Shown here in pieces: positions 1 through 5,540 of a stretch of DNA of 7,886 bases (its first letter is position 1; each line of letters opens with the position of its first letter). The position numbers were made by a program, and so were the translations under genes. This DNA is from Acidobacteriota bacterium (lineage in GTDB: Bacteria; Acidobacteriota; Vicinamibacteria; Vicinamibacterales; UBA8438). The stretch covers positions 1 through 7,886 of the forward strand of contig DQEK01000265.1 in the NCBI GenBank assembly GCA_003533545.1. The letters run 5' to 3'. Below the pieces are notes generated by a model, which saw nothing but the letters and a program-made list of their open reading frames with translations, did not search any database and was not told the DNA's origin.

Positions 1-594
1 TGTGAGGTTCGTGCGGGTGCTGCCGTTTGGCGTGCCCCCGCGGTGATTTCGGCCGTCCCCTGGTTCGCTCTGCCGGACCTCTTTGAACCAGAACCACCGT
101 CGGAGATAGCCTCGGTCTGCCGCATGGCTGGCCGGATGGCGGTCTCGCCTATCGTAACGGTCAATCTCTGGTTCGATCGCGAAGTGTTGGACCGTCCGGT
201 TCTCGGACTCCCTGGGCGAGTGATGCAATGGGTCTTCGACAAGCGGTTGATGTTCGGTGACACGGCATCGCATCTGTCGGTAGTCTCGAGCGGGGCGGCC
301 AGCATTGTCGGTTATTCAAATGAAGCGCTGGTTGAACTAGCGACCAGCGAGCTCCGTACCGCACTTCCTGCCGCCCGTGAGGCGCAGGTTGGGCGTTCCA
401 CGGTGGTCAGGGAGCCACGGGCCACATTTTCGCTCGCGCCTGGACAGCCACCGCGTCCCGGGACCGAAACAGCGTTGCCTGGGTTTCTACTCGCGGGAGA
501 TTGGACCGATACCGGTCTACCGGGTACGATCGAGGGCGCTGTGGCCAGCGGGCATCTCGCGGCGGCTGTAGCGATTCGGTTGGCGGGTCGTTGA
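1..594 (+). CDS. hpnE: Hydroxysqualene dehydroxylase HpnE, 3' part only
   Basis: This is the C-terminal 197 residues of a FAD-dependent amine-oxidase-fold enzyme; the frame is open from base 1, so the start lies outside the window. In hopanoid producers HpnC, HpnD and HpnE convert farnesyl diphosphate to squalene, and HpnE reductively removes the hydroxyl of hydroxysqualene. Family marks seen here are SPIVTVNLWFDR with a following GLPGRVMQWVFDK block (bases about 154-246), the REPRATF block (about 409-432) and the C-terminal FAD-binding block LLAGDWTDTGLPGTIEGA (about 487-540). The last block is close to the usual GDWT-TG-P-T-EGA pattern of HpnE and sets it apart from phytoene desaturases. 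The GTG at 43 is internal to the conserved domain and is not a real start. hpnC and hpnD would be expected upstream. thiI follows 41 bases downstream on the same strand and may be cotranscribed. A related squalene/carotenoid desaturase is the alternative, but less likely. Confidence 0.88.
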   Translation, partial: CEVRAGAAVWRAPAVISAVPWFALPDLFEPEPPSEIASVCRMAGRMAVSPIVTVNLWFDREVLDRPVLGLPGRVMQWVFDKRLMFGDTASHLSVVSSGAASIVGYSNEALVELATSELRTALPAAREAQVGRSTVVREPRATFSLAPGQPPRPGTETALPGFLLAGDWTDTGLPGTIEGAVASGHLAAAVAIRLAGR

Positions 595-635
595 CGCCCT
601 TGGGAAGCAATATCCGAGATAGGTCGACACGCAGC

Positions 636-1835
636 ATGCCGTCGGTCATCGTGCACTACCAAGAAATTGCGCTCAAGGGGCGTAATCGGCCGTGGTTTGT
701 CGAGCGGCTGGTTAGCAACATCCGGACGGCTACCGCCGACCTCGGCGTCACCGGGGTCCGCGCGCTCATGGGGCGCATCGAGCTCCGGTACGAATCCGAG
801 GATGCCTGGACAGATCTCTGTGAGCGACTCGCGTGTACCCCGGGTATCGCGAATTTTTCGAGGGCGGTCCGAACCCGATGTGACCTTGATGCCATAACGA
901 AGACCGTGTTGACTGAGCTCGCCGACGTGCAGGTTGAAAGTTTTCGAGTTACCGCACGACGGGCGGACAAACGCTTTCCGCTGACGTCCCCCGAGCTCGA
1001 GAGACAGGTGGGCGGTCGGATCAAGGCGACTCGGGGGTGGCGCGTGGACCTTGGACGACCTGAGTTGACGGTGTGGGTCGAGACGCTTAGCGACGAAGCG
1101 TTCTGCTACCTCCGGAAGAATTCAGGGGCCGGGGGTCTGCCCAGCGGTGTGAGCGGACGGGTGGCCTGCCTCATGTCTGGCGGCATCGACTCTCCTGTGG
1201 CGGCGTATCGGATGATCAAGCGTGGATGCCGAGTCCGGATGATTCATTTTCACAGTTATCCGATACTGGCGCACACCTCGCAGGATAAGGTGGTCGAGAT
1301 CGCACGTTTACTGACGAGATATCAACTCGACAGCCGGCTCTACCTGGTGGCATTCGGTGATATCCAGCGTCAGGTTGTGCTTGAGGTGCCGCCTCCATTG
1401 CGCGTGGTCATCTATCGCCGGCTGATGCTGAGGATTGCGGAACGGCTCGCGCATGCCAGCGGTTCGACGGCGCTGGTAACCGGAGAGGCGGTCGGGCAGG
1501 TGGCCTCCCAGACACTGGATAACATGGCGGTTATCGACTCGGTCACGACCCTGCCGGTTTTACGTCCGCTGGTCGGTATGGACAAGGACGAAATCGTGTC
1601 GGAGGCCCGCAGACTCGGAACCTATCCGATCTCAATCATTCCTGACGAGGACTGTTGCACCCTTTTTACTCCGAAGCACCCAGCAACCAAGGCGAGAGCA
1701 CGCCGTGTTACCGAAGCGGAATCAGCGCTTCCCGTTGACGAGATCGTCGAATCGGCGGCCGCAGACGCCGAGCGTCAAGACCTGTTTTTCCCGCCAGTAC
1801 GGGCGGTGAAGACAAGGTTCGTGACATCTTCCTAA
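636..1835 (+). CDS. thiI: tRNA 4-thiouridine synthase ThiI, short form without rhodanese domain
   Basis: A cytoplasmic enzyme of 399 residues that adenylates U8 of tRNA and transfers sulfur to make 4-thiouridine; in some bacteria it also supplies sulfur for the thiamine thiazole. Domain order: N-terminal ferredoxin-like domain starting at VHYQEIALKGRNRPWF (residues 6-21), THUMP domain with RRADKRFPLTS (108-118), then a PP-loop ATPase domain with SGGIDSPVA (181-189) and GEAVGQVASQTLDNM (283-297). A cysteine pair, DEDCCTLFTP (C340, C341), sits where the family carries its sulfur-handling cysteine. The protein ends about 50 residues later, so it is the Bacillus-type short form without the C-terminal rhodanese domain of E. 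coli ThiI. The ATG at 636 is chosen because it places the conserved HY-EIALKG block at residues 7-14. The frame stays open upstream, and a TTG at 591 overlaps the hpnE stop as TTGA, but the added residues look unrelated to the family. No strong Shine-Dalgarno is seen; the nearest is AGG at 621-623. It converges on the NUDIX gene with a 13-base gap. Confidence 0.93.
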   Translation: MPSVIVHYQEIALKGRNRPWFVERLVSNIRTATADLGVTGVRALMGRIELRYESEDAWTDLCERLACTPGIANFSRAVRTRCDLDAITKTVLTELADVQVESFRVTARRADKRFPLTSPELERQVGGRIKATRGWRVDLGRPELTVWVETLSDEAFCYLRKNSGAGGLPSGVSGRVACLMSGGIDSPVAAYRMIKRGCRVRMIHFHSYPILAHTSQDKVVEIARLLTRYQLDSRLYLVAFGDIQRQVVLEVPPPLRVVIYRRLMLRIAERLAHASGSTALVTGEAVGQVASQTLDNMAVIDSVTTLPVLRPLVGMDKDEIVSEARRLGTYPISIIPDEDCCTLFTPKHPATKARARRVTEAESALPVDEIVESAAADAERQDLFFPPVRAVKTRFVTSS

Positions 1836-1848
1836 CATCCGATGTTGG

Positions 1849-2385
1849 CTAGCAGCAGTGCGGGTGGATCACGCCGTGAAAGTAGTCGCGGAGCGCCTCA
1901 CGTGTGCTGCGGAACGCCAGTTCCTCCCACGGAATTTCCGACTCACTGAAGGTAGCGATCTCAAGGCTCTCGTCGTCGTGGCGCAGGTCTGCGGTGATTG
2001 CTGTAGCCGCGTAGACGATGATCACCGGGGGGCGGTCCGGGTAGGAATAGATGCTGACGAGGCCGTCGAGGCGGATATTGATGCCGGCTTCCTCGCGGGC
2101 TTCACGGATTGCGGCGGTGCTGACCACTTCACCGCGGTCCACATATCCCCCGGGAAAGACCCAGAGCCCATAACCCGGCTCTATGGCGCGGCGCACCATT
2201 ACGATTCTGGTGTCGGGCATAGCGATGATTGTGCCGACCGCGACCTTCGGGTCGAGATATAGGATGTTGCCGCAGCCGACGCACACAAGTCGTTTCCGGT
2301 CACCCGTTTTCAACTGTCTGGGTTCAAGTCGTTGGGCGCACGCCGGGCAATAGCGATAAGCGCTGCCGTGTTCGTGCGGTTGCAT
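1849..2385 (-). CDS. Zinc-ribbon NUDIX hydrolase
   Basis: A protein of 178 residues that should hydrolyse a nucleoside diphosphate linked to another group; the substrate cannot be read from the sequence. A four-cysteine zinc ribbon lies at the N terminus (C13-x2-C16 and C35-x2-C38). The NUDIX domain follows with a complete box G-x5-E-x7-REAREEAGI (G80, E86, R94, E95, E98, E99, G101), so the Mg-binding glutamates are intact. The ribbon-plus-box order resembles NudC, but the NudC signature SQPWPFP after the box is absent, so NADH pyrophosphatase activity should not be assumed. ADP-ribose or a similar compound is possible. I chose the ATG at 2385 because it lies just ahead of the YCPAC ribbon. 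An in-frame GTG at 2442 would add 19 unrelated residues. The frame stays open to 2892, but that part is antisense to def and is not coding. It is divergent from def. Confidence 0.88.
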   Translation of the reverse strand: MQPHEHGSAYRYCPACAQRLEPRQLKTGDRKRLVCVGCGNILYLDPKVAVGTIIAMPDTRIVMVRRAIEPGYGLWVFPGGYVDRGEVVSTAAIREAREEAGINIRLDGLVSIYSYPDRPPVIIVYAATAITADLRHDDESLEIATFSESEIPWEELAFRSTREALRDYFHGVIHPHCC

Positions 2386-2427
2386 GGGTGTGAAATTCGG
2401 GGACGGAACGTGTCTGTTGTCCTCACC

Positions 2428-2455
2428 TTGGGACTCGGTCACGCTAACGTATAAT
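2428..2455 (+). promoter_or_regulatory. Sigma-70-type promoter of def, implying a leaderless mRNA
   Basis: A perfect -10 hexamer TATAAT (2450-2455) is preceded by TTGGGA (2428-2433, 4 of 6 match to TTGACA) with a 16-base spacer. The usual start point would fall near 2462, only about two bases before the def ATG at 2464, and there is no Shine-Dalgarno sequence. The transcript should therefore be leaderless or almost so. The start point is inferred from spacing. Confidence 0.68.
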
Positions 2456-2463
2456 CCAGACTC

Positions 2464-2988
2464 ATGTCCATCTTGAAGGTCGCGCGCATGGGGCATCCCG
2501 TGTTGCGCGAGTGCGCTCGTCCTCTCGAAGTCGACGAGATCTCGACCCCACGAATTCAGAGGCTCATCGATGACATGTTTGACACCATGCACGATAGCCA
2601 GGGAATCGGACTGGCCGGTCCGCAAGTGCATGAGAGCATCCGATTGTTTGTGGCCGGTGTCGACGGCGACGAGGGAACAATGCCACCCGTCGTGATTATC
2701 AATCCAGAAATTACCCAGGTGGGGAGTGCGACCGAGGAAGACTGGGAAGGCTGTCTCAGTATTCCAGATATTCGAGGGCAGGTGCCGAGAGCGGCCGATA
2801 TTCGCGTCCAGGCCCTCGATCGTTACGGAAAACAACTCTCGATGACGGCCAACGGTTACCCGGCGCGCGTCATTCAGCACGAAACCGATCACTTGGACGG
2901 AGTGCTGTTCTTTGACCGGATGAAGTCTTTTCGTAGCCTGACGTTTCTAGAGGAGTACTCTAGATACTGGTCAAGTCGGGACGAATAG
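2464..2988 (+). CDS. def: Peptide deformylase
   Basis: A cytosolic metalloenzyme of 174 residues that removes the formyl group from the N-terminal methionine of nascent proteins. All three family motifs are present: motif I GIGLAGPQ (47-54), motif II EGCLSIP (95-101) and motif III QHETDH (138-143). The metal ligands are C97, H139 and H143, and the catalytic acid/base is E140. Motif I reads GLAGPQ instead of the commoner GLAAPQ, a conservative change. Length is normal for the family. The start is supported by the early MGHPVLR block (residues 9-15) and by the promoter immediately upstream. The gene stands alone, with no fmt or priA beside it. It diverges from the NUDIX gene and converges on the ThyX-like gene. 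A perfect 7-base inverted repeat sits near its 3' end (2946-2964). Confidence 0.95.
   Translation: MSILKVARMGHPVLRECARPLEVDEISTPRIQRLIDDMFDTMHDSQGIGLAGPQVHESIRLFVAGVDGDEGTMPPVVIINPEITQVGSATEEDWEGCLSIPDIRGQVPRAADIRVQALDRYGKQLSMTANGYPARVIQHETDHLDGVLFFDRMKSFRSLTFLEEYSRYWSSRDE
2946..2964. repeat. Perfect 7-base inverted repeat near the 3' end of def
   Basis: TCTAGAG at 2946-2952 and CTCTAGA at 2958-2964 are exact reverse complements around a five-base loop. The repeat lies inside codons for FLEEYSR of peptide deformylase. It could fold in the mRNA just before the stop codon, but no T-run follows, so it is not a standard terminator. It may be chance. Confidence 0.4.
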
Positions 2989-3057
2989 GTCTCGCCCGCA
3001 TGCAACCACTGGTGAACAAACGGGATGGCCCCTTTGCTGACGGGCGGGGGGGCGCTG

Positions 3058-3081
3058 CCGGTTCGAGGTTCACGAAGCCGG
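3058..3081. other. Hairpin in the def/ThyX-like convergent gap
   Basis: The 93-base gap between two convergent genes (2989-3081) holds a G7 run near 3046-3052 and a possible 8-pair stem: CCGGTTCG (3058-3065) against CGAA-G-CCGG (3073-3081), with one bulged G (3077) and a seven-base loop. It directly abuts the stop codon of the minus-strand gene. It could stop transcription from either side, but no T-run follows on either strand, so a Rho-independent terminator is not shown. Nothing else is visible in this gap. Confidence 0.3.
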
Positions 3082-4704
3082 TCAGACGTCCCTTGCTTGT
3101 TCCCGCCGTCGTCGTTCGGTGTTCCGCTCGGCGCCGAGCCGTTCGAGTTCAACGGCCGAGTGGTCAGCGAAAGTCATCGCGTCAGCGATGGCCCGATGGC
3201 CTGCCTGTTCGGCGATCAACCGGTGCATTTGTTGGCACACGCGTCGATACGCTGGGTGTCCTTGGGGTGCCGTCCGTAGCTCGATTACATGCATGGCTTC
3301 CCGAGCGTTCATGTGCATCCGGTAGCGGATTCGGTAGGCCATCGGCACGACGTACTGGGCTAGGGTGGAAGACTCGCTCGTCAGTGCTTCATAGATCTCG
3401 CTGCTTCGGTCCATGACGCGCTGCCAGTCTTTCGTCGCTCCGATTTCCCCGATCGCAACGGGCGTTGTGCAGCCGTGATCGGTTGACAGCTCTTGCCACT
3501 CGATCGTTAACAGGCGGTGGCGTTGTAGATCGCGGAACGCTCCGTAATCGGACAGTAGGTCAAAACAGTAAGCCGTGCGTTCGAACGCGCGCCCAGGTCG
3601 GTGGCGCCGGTTGACGCGATTCCCGACGTAAGCTCGCAGAATCTCGGCCCGCTCGTCTGCTTTCATCCGCCTCGCTGCTTCCAGCAGCTGGCGATCGGGC
3701 AAGCGGGATGTCTCGTAAAGTGCCGACGCCACCACTTTAATTTCGCCATCGGGGTCGAATTCGGTGAGCTCGACTTCGGCACTGCCCTCGGGTTTCACGC
3801 TGCCCAGCAATCGGTCCGCGATCTCTCCTGTTTTGCGACGTGAATCGGACAGATAACGGCTCCAACGGATACCCCTCTCTTCACGGTCGACCCGGGTGAG
3901 AAAGGCGGGGATGATTTTTCTGAGTTCGGCAAGCATCTGGTCGGCACACCGGCGCGTTTCCTCGAGAGGATGGGCACGCATTCGGAGTAACAACTGCTCG
4001 TAGGCTTGCCCTGTGCCGAAGATACCGACGTTAGAACGGGTCGCGGCCGGTAGTAAACCACGGAGTGTGTCTAGAGCTTTTGCACGAATTACTGCGCGGT
4101 AGACGGCGTCAGAGTCTTCCGACGCTTTCGGATAGCGGTTCCGGTAATGGTCCTGTGTAGGTCCGAACCACTTCGTGTACGTCTGAAAGGCGTCGTCTAA
4201 GGTTGAGACGTAGCGGTCTCTCAGTTGGTGTTCCTCGAGCTCGCGTGGGATCAGATATTTCCACTGGCCTGCCACTTGGTCGGTGTAGGGCACGTATCGA
4301 GTTGATTGTTCCAGATAGGCCATGAGGCGCCCGCGCTCGAGGACTTTTGTGAGGACGTTAGATACTCCTTCGCACGCGACGTGTGCACCGCCAAGTTGCG
4401 CGACTGAGTCGTCGCCATAGTCGCCGAACACCCGCTCATACAGACGTTCGGCTCGTTCGACGCCGACGAGGTCGGCGGCGACAGCGCCGGTTTCGACGGT
4501 GTCCAGAAATTCGTCAAGGAATAGTCGTCGTAGCGATTTCGCCGATCGTGAATAGCGGGCGAATAGAGCCCCCTTAACTACTTCGGGTAAATTTCTTAAT
4601 GCGAAGACCGGACCGTCGAGGTTCGTGAAGTACGGTGTCAGCGCGCACCGTTCGTCTTGGCTGAATCGCTCTGGGAGATCGTGAGGCACGCGTATAATTG
4701 TCAC
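3082..4704 (-). CDS. Tandem ThyX-like protein (flavin-dependent thymidylate synthase homologue)
   Basis: The protein has 540 residues, about twice the length of ordinary ThyX (220-260), and shows two ThyX-like halves. ThyX makes dTMP from dUMP using FAD and methylenetetrahydrofolate, with the signature RHR-x7-S. The first half has DDSVAQL (98-104), then RGR-x7-S-TRY (R124, G125, R126, S134, R136, Y137): spacing and the S-x-RY end are kept but the histidine is glycine. The second half has an intact RHR (395-397), but the serine position is E405, with a serine two residues later (S407). It also has RRHRPGRAFE (366-375) and NAREAMHVIELR (466-477), which resemble the ThyX nucleotide-binding region. 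Such double proteins are usually database-labelled FAD-dependent thymidylate synthase; whether this one makes dTMP is unproven. GTG 4704 is preferred because GGAG lies six bases upstream; TTG 4725 is an alternative adding seven residues. The last 20 residues are highly charged. Confidence 0.78.
   Translation of the reverse strand: MTIIRVPHDLPERFSQDERCALTPYFTNLDGPVFALRNLPEVVKGALFARYSRSAKSLRRLFLDEFLDTVETGAVAADLVGVERAERLYERVFGDYGDDSVAQLGGAHVACEGVSNVLTKVLERGRLMAYLEQSTRYVPYTDQVAGQWKYLIPRELEEHQLRDRYVSTLDDAFQTYTKWFGPTQDHYRNRYPKASEDSDAVYRAVIRAKALDTLRGLLPAATRSNVGIFGTGQAYEQLLLRMRAHPLEETRRCADQMLAELRKIIPAFLTRVDREERGIRWSRYLSDSRRKTGEIADRLLGSVKPEGSAEVELTEFDPDGEIKVVASALYETSRLPDRQLLEAARRMKADERAEILRAYVGNRVNRRHRPGRAFERTAYCFDLLSDYGAFRDLQRHRLLTIEWQELSTDHGCTTPVAIGEIGATKDWQRVMDRSSEIYEALTSESSTLAQYVVPMAYRIRYRMHMNAREAMHVIELRTAPQGHPAYRRVCQQMHRLIAEQAGHRAIADAMTFADHSAVELERLGAERNTERRRREQARDV
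4671..4698 (+). promoter_or_regulatory. Candidate promoter of the metallo-beta-lactamase/permease pair
   Basis: A perfect TATAAT at 4693-4698 is preceded by CTGGGA (4671-4676, 3 of 6 match) with a 16-base spacer, the same geometry as the def promoter. The predicted start point near 4705 gives a leader of about 43 bases to the GTG at 4748. The element overlaps the first codons of the divergent ThyX-like gene, so it is only a candidate. Confidence 0.38.
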
Positions 4705-4747
4705 CGGTTTCTCCGCGTCCTCCAAACGACGCGTTTTCTAGGTCCTT

Positions 4748-5539
4748 GTGAATATCACTCTTGTGCCGGGTGGCAACCCGGGCCCCTATACTGGTGCCGG
4801 CAACAATACCTACCTCATTTCTGGGAAAACCCCGACTCTGCTGGACGCCGCCACGGGCGAGTCTTCGCATCTTGTCGCCCTGGCGGAGGCCCTTGCGGGC
4901 CAGCCGCTCGGCCAGGTGCTGGTGAGTCACGCGCACCAAGACCATGTGGATGGATGTGGCTCGATTGCCGCGCGCTGGCCAATTACCTGTTTTGGGAAGA
5001 TGCTGTGGCCGGAGCGTGATTGTCTGCAATCGGTCGATTTTTTTCCTATCTCTGATGGCGATTTGATCCCTGCTGGCGACGGCATGTTGCGGGTCGTGCA
5101 CACCCCAGGGCACGCTCCGGATCATCTCTGTTTTCTTGACGAGACGACCGGCACTCTCTTTTCGGCCGACTTGGTGGTCCAGGGTAGCTCGGTGGTGATT
5201 CCGAACTCTCATGGGGGCAGCCTGGCCCAGTACCTGGCTTCACTGCGTCTCGTGCTCGACATTGCGCCGCACCGGATGTTGCCTGCCCATGGGCAGGCCA
5301 TCGATTCTCCGAGTGAGGTAATTTCGACCTACCTTGAGCACCGGTTGCAACGTGAGGCTCAGATCATAGAGCTGGTACGCGTCGGAGTCGGGTGGCCGGA
5401 CGCCCTTGTGAAAAGGCTTTACCCGGGGATTCGCCCAGAACTCAAGCCAATGGCTCGAGAGAGCGTTTTAGCTCATCTCGTCAAGTTACAGGAGGAGGGG
5501 CGTGCCCGGGACGACGGCGAGTGCTGGGTGCTGACCTGA
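4748..5539 (+). CDS. LACTB2-like metallo-beta-lactamase-fold hydrolase
   Basis: A protein of 263 residues with no signal peptide, so probably cytoplasmic. The N-terminal metallo-beta-lactamase domain has the motif SHAHQDHVDG (H61, H63, D65, H66), TPGH (H122), SADLV (D141) and PAHG (H181), a complete set for two metal ions. The opening NPGPYTGAGNNTYLI (10-24) is typical of the LACTB2 group. Residues from about 190 on (LEHRLQREAQIIELV to the end) fit the small winged-helix domain that follows the catalytic domain in that group. Human LACTB2 is an endoribonuclease; other members of the fold are thioesterases or glyoxalase II, so the substrate here is open. The GTG start fits the family N terminus and has a weak AGG five bases upstream. 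The stop is one base before the permease start, so the two are probably cotranscribed and translationally coupled. Confidence 0.87.
   Translation: MNITLVPGGNPGPYTGAGNNTYLISGKTPTLLDAATGESSHLVALAEALAGQPLGQVLVSHAHQDHVDGCGSIAARWPITCFGKMLWPERDCLQSVDFFPISDGDLIPAGDGMLRVVHTPGHAPDHLCFLDETTGTLFSADLVVQGSSVVIPNSHGGSLAQYLASLRLVLDIAPHRMLPAHGQAIDSPSEVISTYLEHRLQREAQIIELVRVGVGWPDALVKRLYPGIRPELKPMARESVLAHLVKLQEEGRARDDGECWVLT
5281..5298. repeat. 18-base perfect palindrome
   Basis: GCCTGCCCATGGGCAGGC reads identically on both strands. It lies inside the hydrolase gene, coding for PAHGQA, which includes metal ligand H181. A site this long is expected by chance in only a few percent of windows this size, but the coding constraint on PAHG makes chance plausible. 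Confidence 0.5.
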
Positions 5540-5540
5540 C

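Noticed and set aside
501..635. Upstream extension of thiI overlapping hpnE, including a TTG at 591
   Set aside because: The added residues overlap the conserved FAD-binding end of HpnE and do not look like ThiI. ATG 636 puts the family N terminus in its normal place.
2386..2892. Open reading frame extending the NUDIX gene upstream to 2892 on the minus strand
   Set aside because: It is antisense to most of def, whose catalytic motifs are intact, and the added residues show no domain. The zinc ribbon begins just after the ATG at 2385.
3175..3190. Inverted repeat CATCGC-GTCA-GCGATG inside the ThyX-like gene
   Set aside because: Short, within coding sequence, and expected by chance in GC-rich DNA; no T-run or regulatory context.
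5038..5044. T7 runs at 5038-5044 and 6552-6558 as slippage sites or frameshifts
   Set aside because: Both encode ordinary phenylalanine codons within intact frames; conserved motifs continue in the same frame on both sides.
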